From Bacillus_BD oryzisoli (lineage in GTDB: Bacteria; Bacillota; Bacilli; Bacillales; Cytobacillaceae): 64,000 nt of DNA. The stretch is from the NCBI RefSeq assembly GCF_036670025.1, contig NZ_CP137640.1, forward strand, positions 840,001 through 904,000, read 5' to 3'. The notes under the pieces were generated by a model. It had not been told where the DNA came from, did no database searches, and saw only the letters and a program-made list of their open reading frames with translations. The translations under genes were made by a program, and so were the position numbers. Below are positions 33,192 to 41,787 of the stretch, in pieces. Position 1 is the stretch's first letter. Each line of letters starts with the position of its first letter.

Positions 33192-34127
33192 ATGAATATT
33201 ATTGATCTGCATTGCGATGCCCTAATGAAGCTTAGAGATGCAAAAGGAACGTTATCTTTTGCCGATGGAGCTGATTTAAATACAAATAAGGAAAAATTAA
33301 AGAAGGGAAATGTCAAAGTACAGTGTTTTGCTATTTTTATCGAGCCTGACATTCCTTCAGATCAGCAGTTTCAGGCTGCACTTGAACAGATTGACTATTT
33401 TTACCGTGAAGTGCTGGCGAAGAATCCGGAAATGAAACAGATTACGAAATGGTCTGATTTTGACCATTTAGAGGATGGAGAAATCGGGGCCATGCTGACA
33501 TTGGAAGGAGTGGAATCCATTGGCAATGACATGGCGAAGCTTCATATTCTGTATCAGCTTGGTGTCCGTTCAATCGGTTTAACTTGGAATCATGCAAATC
33601 TTGCAGCTGATGGTGCTCTAGAGCCGCGCGCAGGCGGACTGACTGCATTTGGAAAAGAGATTGTCAGGTGGAATAATGAGCATCGCGTATTAACGGATGT
33701 CTCCCACCTAAGTGAAAGGTCCTTTTGGGATGTAATCAAGCTGGCCCAATTTCCAATTGCGAGTCATTCCAATTCCCGCAAGCTCTGTAATCATCCCCGC
33801 AATTTGACAGATGAACAGGCGCGAGCGATGTTTAAAAGCGGAGGCATGATCCATGTTGTTTATTATCCGGAATTTATTAAAGAAGACGGAGCGCCGGCAA
33901 CGATTGATGAGCTGATTGCTCATATTGATCATTTTTGCTCATTAGGAGGTAAAAAACAGATAGGTTTAGGATCTGATTTTGATGGAATATCGACATTCGT
34001 TCAGAATTTAGAAGATGCATCAAAACATCCAAATTTAATTAATAAGCTTCTGCTTTATTTTAAAGAAGAGGAAGTCAAAGGGTTTGCCTATCAAAACTTT
34101 CTTAATAACCGGCCGCAGGATTTGTAA
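33192..34127 (+). CDS. Membrane dipeptidase family (M19) hydrolase
   Basis: A 311-residue zinc dipeptidase of the renal-dipeptidase family. The HxD metal pair is in IDLHCDALMKL (H7, D9), the bridging glutamate in LTLEGVESIG (about 105), and the two histidines in IASHSNSRKLCNHPRNLT (about 197-208). The final GLGSDFDGI carries the conserved aspartate. No signal peptide is present. Some M19 enzymes hydrolyse L-Ala-D-Glu or other D-residue dipeptides. Coupling to dat suggests a role in D-amino-acid or peptidoglycan-fragment turnover. Confidence 0.88.
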   Translation: MNIIDLHCDALMKLRDAKGTLSFADGADLNTNKEKLKKGNVKVQCFAIFIEPDIPSDQQFQAALEQIDYFYREVLAKNPEMKQITKWSDFDHLEDGEIGAMLTLEGVESIGNDMAKLHILYQLGVRSIGLTWNHANLAADGALEPRAGGLTAFGKEIVRWNNEHRVLTDVSHLSERSFWDVIKLAQFPIASHSNSRKLCNHPRNLTDEQARAMFKSGGMIHVVYYPEFIKEDGAPATIDELIAHIDHFCSLGGKKQIGLGSDFDGISTFVQNLEDASKHPNLINKLLLYFKEEEVKGFAYQNFLNNRPQDL

Positions 34128-34312
34128 TAATATGCAGAATATTAACATGGTTTTTATAAGCTATTTTCTTTAAATTAGGAAAAAAATGTCGAATGTCTTT
34201 AAAGGAAAAACAAATGTCTTTATAGAGAGGAAAAAACTATTGCAATTTTTTAAAAAAGGGGGGATAATAAGGAAATAATTTGACTGAAAATTAGGATATA
34301 GGAGATGACGAA

Positions 34313-35674
34313 ATGAAAGTAGTAAAATTTGGTGGAAGCTCTTTAGCATCAGGGACTCAGGTTGAAAAAGTATTTAATATCGTTTTGTCTGATCCTGAAA
34401 GAAAAATTGTTGTCGTATCAGCACCTGGAAAAAGGTATAGTGATGATATTAAAGTGACAGATCAATTAATCTCATTAGGTGAAGCATGTTTAGCAGGGAA
34501 TGCGGTTGAAGAAGAATTAAAGGCTGTTTTAAATAGATATTCTCTAATCGCAGAGGAATTAAAAGTCCCTTTGGCAGTTATTGATGATATCGAGCAAAAT
34601 TTACGCTCGATTATGAATCAAGATAAAAGTAAGCCTGAGTTGTTTATAGAAGCGATGAAAGCAAGCGGAGAAGACAATAATGCAAAACTTGTAGCAGCGT
34701 ATTTTCAATCAAAAGGTGTAGAAGCACATTATGTCAGCCCGAAGGAAGCTGGACTTTACGTAACAAACGAACCGGGTAATGCCCAAGTACTTCCGGAATC
34801 CTATGATAATTTGTATCGTTTACGTGAGCGGACAGGAATCTTGATTGTGCCGGGATTCTTTGGCTACAGCAAAGAGGGCGATGTGTTAACATTCTCGCGC
34901 AGCGGCTCTGATATTACAGGTTCAATCTTAGCAAATGGTGTGAAAGCAGATCTGTATGAAAACTTTACAGACGTAGATGCCGTTTACACTGTTAATCCTA
35001 CAATTGTACAAAATCCAAAGGAAATTCGTGAACTAACTTATCGTGAAATGCGTGAACTTTCTTACGCAGGATTCTCAGTATTCCATGATGAAGCATTGAT
35101 TCCTGCATTCCGCGCAGGTATTCCAGTGCAGGTGAAAAATACAAATAATCCTTCTGCACCTGGGACAAAAATTGTGAATAAACGTTCAAATACCAATGGT
35201 CCTGTGATTGGAATTGCAAGTGATGATGGTTTTTGTTCAATTTATATTGGAAAGTATTTAATGAACAGAGAAATTGGTTTCGGCCGCAAACTTCTCCAGA
35301 TTCTTGAGGAATTCCATTTAAGCTATGAACATGTTCCGTCTGGAATTGATGATATAACAGTCATTCTTCGAGAGGATCAAATGGATGAAGCGACAGAAAA
35401 AGAAGTTATTAAGCGAATCCAGATCGAGCTTCATGCAGATGAAGTGGAGATTGAACATCATCTTGCATTAATTATGGTTGTTGGAGAAGGAATGCGTCAT
35501 AATGTCGGCACAACTTCCAGAGCTTCTAAAGCACTTGCCGATGCAGGAATCAACATCGATATGATTAATCAGGGTTCATCAGAAGTAAGCATGATGTTCG
35601 GTGTAAAGGCTCATGACGAGAAAAGAGCCGTTCAAGCTCTATACAACGAATTTTTTGCATCAGTATTAGCATAA
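34313..35674 (+). CDS. yclM: Aspartate kinase (YclM/ThrD type, aspartokinase III)
   Basis: A 453-residue kinase for the first step of lysine, threonine and methionine synthesis. The amino-acid-kinase signature VVKFGGSSLASG is at residues 3-14, and FTDVDAVYTVNP is near 222-233. Two ACT domains occupy the C-terminal 150 residues (MVVGEGMRHNVGTTSRASKAL and INIDMINQGSSEVSMMFGV). Length and sequence fit the B. subtilis YclM class. No L-box (lysine riboswitch) is recognisable upstream. The SAM-riboswitch promoter begins directly after its stop, so hom is separately controlled. Confidence 0.92.
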   Translation: MKVVKFGGSSLASGTQVEKVFNIVLSDPERKIVVVSAPGKRYSDDIKVTDQLISLGEACLAGNAVEEELKAVLNRYSLIAEELKVPLAVIDDIEQNLRSIMNQDKSKPELFIEAMKASGEDNNAKLVAAYFQSKGVEAHYVSPKEAGLYVTNEPGNAQVLPESYDNLYRLRERTGILIVPGFFGYSKEGDVLTFSRSGSDITGSILANGVKADLYENFTDVDAVYTVNPTIVQNPKEIRELTYREMRELSYAGFSVFHDEALIPAFRAGIPVQVKNTNNPSAPGTKIVNKRSNTNGPVIGIASDDGFCSIYIGKYLMNREIGFGRKLLQILEEFHLSYEHVPSGIDDITVILREDQMDEATEKEVIKRIQIELHADEVEIEHHLALIMVVGEGMRHNVGTTSRASKALADAGINIDMINQGSSEVSMMFGVKAHDEKRAVQALYNEFFASVLA

Positions 35675-35677
35675 CTA

Positions 35678-35706
35678 TTGAACTTCGAAATTGAAATTGA
35701 TATAAT
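35678..35706 (+). promoter_or_regulatory. SigA-type promoter of the SAM-riboswitch/hom transcript
   Basis: TTGAAC (35678-35683), a 17-bp spacer and TATAAT (35701-35706), just after the aspartokinase stop. Confidence 0.75.
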
Positions 35707-35732
35707 TTATAAAAAATTATTAATATTATATA

Positions 35733-35841
35733 TCTCTTATCCAGAGTGGCGGAGGGACAGACCCTGAGAAGCCCGGCAACCTTCAAGGTTACTTGAAAAG
35801 GTGCTAATTTCTGCAGATTTATTTTTCTGAAAGATAAGAGG
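35733..35841 (+). promoter_or_regulatory. SAM-I riboswitch (S-box)
   Basis: The conserved S-box core is complete. P1 is CTCTTATC at 35734-35741 pairing with GATAAGAG at 35833-35840. After it come AGAGTGGCGGAGGGAC, then AAGCCCGGCAACC, then AAGGTGCTAATTTCTGCAG. The 3' side of P1 can alternatively pair with the 5' arm of the downstream terminator. That is the expected switch: high S-adenosylmethionine stabilises P1 and lets the terminator form, turning off hom. Confidence 0.93.
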
Positions 35842-35858
35842 AGGATCATATAGATAAA

Positions 35859-35889
35859 GGCCTCTTCTTATGTTAGAAGAGGCTATTTT
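35859..35889 (+). terminator. Riboswitch-controlled terminator
   Basis: The stem GCCTCTTCT/AGAAGAGGC (35860-35868, 35875-35883) is followed by TATTTTCATTTT. It belongs to the S-box upstream of hom. Confidence 0.85.
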
Positions 35890-36002
35890 CATTTTCGTAA
35901 ATTTAGTAGATAAGAAGCTTACACTGATAACACAATGATTATTAAGTTCATAATGTTTAGAAGTTTTGTATAAAGAGTGAGAGACGCAGAAGGGAAGGAT
36001 GC

Positions 36003-37232
36003 ATGATGTCTTCAATTAACATTGCATTATTAGGATTTGGAACTGTGGGGAAAGGCGTATTTGAAACGATTGAAACACACCAGGAGCGAATTCAATATTA
36101 TTTAGGAAAACCAGTTAAGATAGTTGCGGTGCTGGTGAAAAATATTACAAAACATCACCTTTCTGATTCAGAGGTTTTATTAACTGATAACTTTGAAGAT
36201 GTAATGCAAATCCCTAACTTAGATATAGTAATTGACGCTATATGCGGGAAGGAACCAGGTTTTACATATATAAAACGTTCGATAGAAAAGGGTTGTCATG
36301 TTGTAACGGCTAATAAAGAAATGTTTGCTTTTCATGGACAGGAGCTGCTGTCACTTGCAGCTAAACAACATGTTTCAGTTGGTTTTGAAGCAACAGTTGC
36401 TGGTGGGATTCCGATTATTCAAACACTAAGGTCATTGCTGAAGGTGAACCGTATTACCAAAGTAGAGGGAATCATTAATGGCACGTCAAATTATATTCTT
36501 ACTAATATGAGAGAGCAAGACCTGCCGTTTGAGCAGGTTCTCGCAGATGCACAAAATAAGGGATATGCAGAAGCAAATCCGACCAATGATATTGAAGGGT
36601 TTGACGCGCTTTATAAAGCACTTGTCCTAAGTCAGGTTGTGTTTGGGGAACATCCTGAAGAAGAAAATATCATTAGAAAGGGAATAAGCCAGATTACACA
36701 GGAACAAATCGAAAACGCAGCTAATCTTGGCTTGAAATTTAAGCATGTTGTGAAGCTGGAAAAGCAAGAAAACCACATTCAATGCAAAGTACAGCCGGTC
36801 TTGCTTTCCAATGCACATCCATTCTACAGCATCGAAGGTGTCCAAAATGCGGTTTCCATTAATGCTGATATTGTAGGGAATATTACATTGACAGGACCTG
36901 GTGCGGGAAAGCTGCCGACGGCAAGTGCTGTTATTGAAGATCTTCTTCATTTATTTGAAAAACACGATTCAGTCCGCCTGCATGATGAGCGACAACTAGA
37001 GGATCAAGGTGAAGAAGTGGGGCAAAGGCTTATATTCAATCAACGATTGGATCATCTCTGTATAGTGGATTCTCTTGAAGAAGTTGAACAGCTTCAGGAA
37101 GGAGTATTCTATATAAAGGGTAGAGAGGCAGATTTAACTCGATTTGAACAAGAAAATGATGGAGTGGCTATTTATCCGATTGAAGGCAATTTTCAGCTCC
37201 TCAATAAACAGCAGTACGCTAATATTGGTTAA
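36003..37232 (+). CDS. hom: Homoserine dehydrogenase without a recognisable ACT domain
   Basis: A 409-residue enzyme that reduces aspartate semialdehyde to homoserine. The NAD-binding motif LLGFGTVGKGVFETI opens the protein. The signature VEGIINGTSNYILTNM (about 158-173) and the catalytic aspartate/lysine region NPTNDIEGFDALYKALVL (about 194-211) are intact. The substrate domain ends near residue 335, and the last 75 residues lack the usual regulatory ACT pattern. Allosteric threonine feedback may therefore be lost, with control by the SAM riboswitch instead. The two ATGs at 36003 and 36006 are both possible starts. Confidence 0.9.
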   Translation: MMSSINIALLGFGTVGKGVFETIETHQERIQYYLGKPVKIVAVLVKNITKHHLSDSEVLLTDNFEDVMQIPNLDIVIDAICGKEPGFTYIKRSIEKGCHVVTANKEMFAFHGQELLSLAAKQHVSVGFEATVAGGIPIIQTLRSLLKVNRITKVEGIINGTSNYILTNMREQDLPFEQVLADAQNKGYAEANPTNDIEGFDALYKALVLSQVVFGEHPEEENIIRKGISQITQEQIENAANLGLKFKHVVKLEKQENHIQCKVQPVLLSNAHPFYSIEGVQNAVSINADIVGNITLTGPGAGKLPTASAVIEDLLHLFEKHDSVRLHDERQLEDQGEEVGQRLIFNQRLDHLCIVDSLEEVEQLQEGVFYIKGREADLTRFEQENDGVAIYPIEGNFQLLNKQQYANIG

Positions 37233-37248
37233 TATTTTATTTTTAAAT

Positions 37249-37292
37249 AAAAAGGCCGATGAGATGTATAAAACATCCCACCGGCCTTTAGT
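37249..37292. terminator. Bidirectional terminator
   Basis: The stem AAAGGCCG/CGGCCTTT (37251-37258, 37282-37289) with an extended inner helix lies between convergent hom and adhE. Confidence 0.85.
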
Positions 37293-37330
37293 ATTGTAAA
37301 TATTTTCACAAATAACTGTTAGTCGTTGTA

Positions 37331-39934
37331 TTACACGCCTTTGTAAGCTTTGCGATAGATTTCAGCAAGCTCAGATACAAGCGGAAGCTTAGGGTTAGCT
37401 GTTGTACATTGGTCTTCAAAAGCACGATCTGATAATAGATCTAACTTGATTTCAAATTCCTTCTTATCAATTCCTTGTGATTCGATGCTCATAGGAACAT
37501 TCATGCTCTTAGCAAGGTTAATTATTGCTTGTACTAAGCTTTCAACGCCTTCTTCAGTTGTACGGGCAGGAAGACCGAGAATTCTTGCGATTTCAGCATA
37601 GCGCTCGTCAGCAACAAAGTGCTCATATTTAGGGAATGCAGCTAATTTTGTTGGTTTTGTTGCATTGTAACGAATAACATGCGGCATAAGAATAGCATTA
37701 GCACGTCCGTGTGGAACATGGAATTCGGCTCCAAGCTTATGTGCTAAACTGTGGTTAATGCCAAGGAATGCGTTTGTGAATGCCATACCTGCGATAGCAG
37801 AAGCATTATGCATTTTTTCACGTGCTTCTTCGTCACTTGGATTTGCATATGCTTTTGGCAGATATTCAAATACTAACTGAATCGCTTTTATAGCAAGACC
37901 ATCAGTGTAATCATTGGACATAACAGACACATATGCTTCAATTGCATGGGTTAAAACGTCCATACCTGTATCTGCTGTTACACCTTTTGGTAGTGTCATA
38001 ACAAACTGTGGATCAATAATCGCTACATCTGGTGTTAATTCATAGTCTGCTAATGGATATTTCATGTTGTTTGTTTTATCTGTAATAACAGCAAATGATG
38101 TCATTTCTGAACCAGTACCGGAAGTTGTTGGAATCGCAACCATCTTAGCTTTCTTGCCAAGAGATGGATACTTTACAATCCGTTTTCTGATATCTAAGAA
38201 CTTTTGCTTTAAGCCAAAGAAGTCAACATCTGGGTGTTCATAGAACAGCCACATACCTTTAGCAGCGTCCATTGCAGATCCTCCGCCCAATGCAATGATT
38301 ACATCCGGCTCGAAGTTTCTCATCATTTCTGTACCCTTCATAACTGTATCAAGAGAAGGATCCGGCTCAACATCAGAGAAGATTCGATAGTGAACATGAT
38401 TTGGATGCTGTTCTAAATAATGAATGACTTTATCTACATATCCAAACTTAACCATGGATGGGTCTGTTACGATGGCAACCTTTTGTATACCCTCCATAAC
38501 GGCCAAGTACTGGATTGAGTTTTTATAGAAATAGATTTTTGGAGGAACCTTAAACCATTGCATATTCTTATTTCTCCTTGCCATGCGCTTGATGTTAATT
38601 AAATGTGTAGTCGTTACGTTAGCAGAAATAGAGTTGCCTCCAAAAGATCCGCATCCAAGTGTTAATGATGGAACTAATGCGTTATAAAGGTCACCGATTG
38701 CCCCTTGAGAAGATGGCTGGTTTACAACAAGACGACCGGCTTTCATTCTTCTGCCAAATTCATCGATCACTTCTTGATTTGTAGAATGAATAACTGCAGT
38801 ATGGCCAAGTCCGCCAAATGCAAGCATTTCTTCAGCTCGTTTGATTCCTTCTTCAGTAGAATTCACTTTATAGCATGCTAATACCGGGCTTAATTTTTCA
38901 CGAGAAAGCGGATGATCAGCACCAATACCTGTTAATTCTGCAATCAGGATTTTCGTGCCTTCTGGAACTTTTACACCTGCCATTTTCGCAATGTCAACGG
39001 CAGATTGTCCAACAATAAATGGATTTACTGCACAAGTGTTTTCATTAATTACTAATTTCTCAATCTTTGCTTTATCCTCGGCATTTAGGAAGTGGCAGTT
39101 AAGAGAAATGAACTCTTGTTTAACAGTGTCATAGATTTCTTTATCAACAATAATGGCTTGTTCAGACGCACAGATCATTCCATTATCAAATGTCTTGGAA
39201 AGAACGACGTCATTGACAGCGCGTTTTACTTTTGCTGTCTTCTCAATATAAGCAGGAACGTTTCCAGGTCCTACGCCAAGTGCCGGCTTTCCAGAGCTGT
39301 AAGCAGATTTAACCATTCCGCTTCCGCCTGTTGCAAGAATTAAAGAAACACCAGGATGATGCATTAGCTGTGTAGTTGCTCCTAATGATGGGTTTTCAAT
39401 CCATTGAATACAGTTTTCTGGTGCACCAGCTTTAACAGCCGCATCTCTTAAAATCCTTGCAGCTTCACTAGAGCATTTTTGGGCAGATGGGTGGAACGCA
39501 AAAATAATTGGGTTACGGGCCTTGATTGAGATTAATGATTTAAACATGGTTGTAGAAGTTGGGTTTGTAACTGGTGTCATTGCGCAAATAACGCCAACTG
39601 GCTCAGCGATTTCAACAACGCCGACAAGTTCATCCTCATTGATCACTCCTACAGTTTTGTAATGCTTGATTGTATTCCATATGTACTCTGTACCAAAAAT
39701 ATTTTTAATAATTTTATCTTCATAAACACCACGTTTTGTTTCTTCAACTGCTAGCTTAGCTAATGGCATGTGCTGGTCAATACCTGCAAGTGCCATTTCA
39801 TGAACGATGTTGTCAATCTGTTCTTGGTTGAAATTCTTAAACTGTTTTAAAGCTTCTTGGGCGTTTGATACTAGAGTGTCAATCATTTTAGTTACAGCCA
39901 TTTCTTTGGTTAACTCTTTTTCTTTAATAGTCAT
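37331..39934 (-). CDS. adhE: Bifunctional acetaldehyde-CoA/alcohol dehydrogenase
   Basis: An 867-residue fermentation enzyme that reduces acetyl-CoA to ethanol in two NADH-dependent steps. The N-terminal aldehyde dehydrogenase (about 1-440) has the catalytic cysteine in TFDNGMICASEQ. The C-terminal iron-dependent alcohol dehydrogenase (about 450-867) has GGGSAMDAAK and the metal-binding segment GINHSLAHKLGAEFHVPHG. It is normally induced under oxygen limitation and filaments into spirosomes. It is a single gene with a long upstream region carrying a candidate Fnr site. Confidence 0.95.
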   Translation of the reverse strand: MTIKEKELTKEMAVTKMIDTLVSNAQEALKQFKNFNQEQIDNIVHEMALAGIDQHMPLAKLAVEETKRGVYEDKIIKNIFGTEYIWNTIKHYKTVGVINEDELVGVVEIAEPVGVICAMTPVTNPTSTTMFKSLISIKARNPIIFAFHPSAQKCSSEAARILRDAAVKAGAPENCIQWIENPSLGATTQLMHHPGVSLILATGGSGMVKSAYSSGKPALGVGPGNVPAYIEKTAKVKRAVNDVVLSKTFDNGMICASEQAIIVDKEIYDTVKQEFISLNCHFLNAEDKAKIEKLVINENTCAVNPFIVGQSAVDIAKMAGVKVPEGTKILIAELTGIGADHPLSREKLSPVLACYKVNSTEEGIKRAEEMLAFGGLGHTAVIHSTNQEVIDEFGRRMKAGRLVVNQPSSQGAIGDLYNALVPSLTLGCGSFGGNSISANVTTTHLINIKRMARRNKNMQWFKVPPKIYFYKNSIQYLAVMEGIQKVAIVTDPSMVKFGYVDKVIHYLEQHPNHVHYRIFSDVEPDPSLDTVMKGTEMMRNFEPDVIIALGGGSAMDAAKGMWLFYEHPDVDFFGLKQKFLDIRKRIVKYPSLGKKAKMVAIPTTSGTGSEMTSFAVITDKTNNMKYPLADYELTPDVAIIDPQFVMTLPKGVTADTGMDVLTHAIEAYVSVMSNDYTDGLAIKAIQLVFEYLPKAYANPSDEEAREKMHNASAIAGMAFTNAFLGINHSLAHKLGAEFHVPHGRANAILMPHVIRYNATKPTKLAAFPKYEHFVADERYAEIARILGLPARTTEEGVESLVQAIINLAKSMNVPMSIESQGIDKKEFEIKLDLLSDRAFEDQCTTANPKLPLVSELAEIYRKAYKGV

Positions 39935-40053
39935 GTCAAAACCCCCCGATTAATAGATGCTTTTATGAAGATTGGTAATGTTTGGTACAGTTTTCATTAT
40001 AAATGAAAGGGCTTACATTGTGGTTGTCGAATTAATGGATTAATTAGTTGAAA

Positions 40054-40069
40054 TGTAACTTATGTCACT
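40054..40069 (-). promoter_or_regulatory. Candidate Fnr site upstream of adhE
   Basis: AGTGACATAAGTTACA on the minus strand agrees with the Fnr palindrome TGTGA-N6-TCACA in 8 of 10 fixed positions. A possible -10 (TATAAT, 40001 to 39996) would put the site about 72 bp upstream of the start, not at the preferred -41.5, so the assignment is tentative. Confidence 0.35.
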
Positions 40070-40094
40070 GGATCAATAATTAATAGGAAATTGA

Positions 40095-40300
40095 TGAACC
40101 TCTCATGACTAAAGACATGAGTTTCAGGGTTTATGCTAACGCACATTGACCACTTGTGGCGTGGAACACACAGCCGCTATCCCATTGGTGAAAGCCTTTG
40201 GGATTACTTTTCGTAGAATATTTGCTGCTCCGTTGACATCCGCATTTATGAGGAGCAGATTTTTTGTTCGATACATCCCTCTACTTATTCGTTTTCCGCT
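40095..40300 (-). ncRNA. Likely omega-RNA region of the TnpB element
   Basis: By analogy with characterised TnpB elements, the guide RNA would overlap the tnpB 3' end and run to the element boundary. The terminal CTCATG hairpin next to the tnpB stop fits the end structure. The exact ends are not visible. Confidence 0.35.
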
Positions 40301-41596
40301 GAAGAGGTGTTTCGTAGTATTCCCCGATTGATAGGTTGGAATATCATCCTTATCTAGAAAACTAGCCTTTGATGTATAACTTTCCTCTGTTAAGATCACT
40401 GCCAAACCCTCAGAGTTTACTTTGTACGTAATAAGTTCGATTAACAGAGAATGAGGAATTTGAATAAAGTTTTGATTATTTTTCTTTCCAAGATGGACTT
40501 CTTGTTTCCAATGCTCATTTTTACCAATCACAATGGTATCAATTTTGTTTTCTTTTGCTATTTTAACGATATTAAAACTTACCTTATGCAAGAAATCTTT
40601 TACTTTTCTATATCTATACTTATCTAATTCTATCAATCTTTTTGACTGGAAGGACCCCTCATGATTCTTTTTACCGTTACGGAGTATAGCGTAATAGTGA
40701 CTCCGCTTCTTGTTATACCACTGATTAATAGATTTTATGATTCCTCCCTTAAATAAAATCGGAGTCATACCCGTATTAGATATCACTGTGGCGATATTAT
40801 CAAGACCTAAATCAATCCCCATACATCGTTCTTTTTTGGCTAATACTTCTGCTATTTCTCCTTTAAAAATGACCAATTCTACTGTAAAAGAATCATATTT
40901 CGGTATGATTCTTACCTGTTGCAAACGGCCATTCAAATGGGCAAGTTTTCCGATGTTCAACTGGAATTTTGTTTTAGGAAACTTTAAATACTTCCCCTCT
41001 TTTATTTTACAAATTTGGTTAGAAAGTATGGTTTCTTTCCGACCACCCTTTGGTAAATAACCGGGAATAGAGGGTCTCCCACTATACTTTTCCGGATGAA
41101 TTTTATAATTTTTTAGGCTTACAAAAAAACTTTTCCAGTTTTGAACAACATTTTGGAGGACTTGCTGGTTTATTTGACCTAGCAAAGAATAATAATCTTT
41201 TTGTTTCATCGTTTTAAACAAACAATCAAGAAAGTTATAGCCAAGAAATGAATTCTCTTTTGTCGGTAAACCAAATAGATTTTGCTTTATTTCTTTTCGT
41301 TTTTCTTTAGGTTTAAGTGCCTCTTTTTGTAATTTTTTAAGGTAAGCATTTGATTGGATGTCATTCATTTATTGAAGGTTGTTTCGGATCGTATCCATTA
41401 CTTCTTTTTGTAAGGGTTGCAACTCCTTAACTTGGTTCAAAGCAGTATAGACTTGTCGAATATAGAAGTTAGTTATGTTATAGAGGTTATTGCTATTTAA
41501 ACAGATTTCATCGAAATATCGATATAATTTATGTCCTTTTTTAATATCTATTTGATAGGTTCGATACTCTTTTTTCACTTCATTTTCAAAGCCCAT
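40136..41596 (-). pseudogene. tnpB: TnpB RNA-guided nuclease gene, interrupted by in-frame TAA
   Basis: Two frames in the same phase encode an OrfB/TnpB of about 485 codons, split by TAA at 41369-41371 just after MDTIRNNLQ. The larger, C-terminal part (410 residues from an ATG that directly follows the stop) contains the RuvC-like catalytic triad: D186 in MGIDLGLDNIA, the glutamate in LTEESYTSKASFLD, and the last aspartate in INADVNGAANILRK. The middle zinc-ribbon cysteines are absent, as in one TnpB subgroup. TnpB cuts DNA guided by an omega RNA from the element's 3' end. The missing N-terminal domain makes activity doubtful unless the stop is read through. Confidence 0.82.
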
Positions 41597-41730
41597 ACGT
41601 TCACCCCCTATAAGAATATTTTACCACACAGAACATATGTTTGTAAAATGATATCCATTCAACGTTTTAAAAAAGGAAAAAGCCAATTCATCCCACGACT
41701 GAAGTTACGGGTTTTCTTGGCTTTTTTACA

Positions 41731-41771
41731 TAAAAAAAGAGACTGATTGAATTACATCTTCAATCAGTCTC
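41731..41771 (-). terminator. Rho-independent terminator of the MFS gene
   Basis: The stem GAGACTGATTGA/TCAATCAGTCTC (41740-41751, 41760-41771) reads into a T-run on the minus strand. Confidence 0.85.
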
Positions 41772-41787
41772 CTACATTCAAATAAGT

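Larger units (their letters stand above)
40095..41727 (-). mobile_element. IS200/IS605-type element carrying only tnpB
   Basis: Approximate limits are set by end hairpins: a CTCATG/CATGAG hairpin near 40101-40122 at the tnpB 3' side (reading CATGTCTTTAGTCATG on the minus strand), and a CCCACGACTGAAGTTACGGG hairpin near 41691-41711 at the other side. The second is enclosed by AAAAAGCCA/TGGCTTTTT arms and doubles as a terminator. No tnpA is present, so it could move only with help from another element. It sits between adhE and the MFS gene. Confidence 0.7.

Noticed and set aside
34128..34312. Search for a lysine riboswitch before the aspartokinase gene
   Set aside because: No L-box core sequence or terminator pair is visible; only AT-rich DNA with two short ATGTCTTTA repeats.
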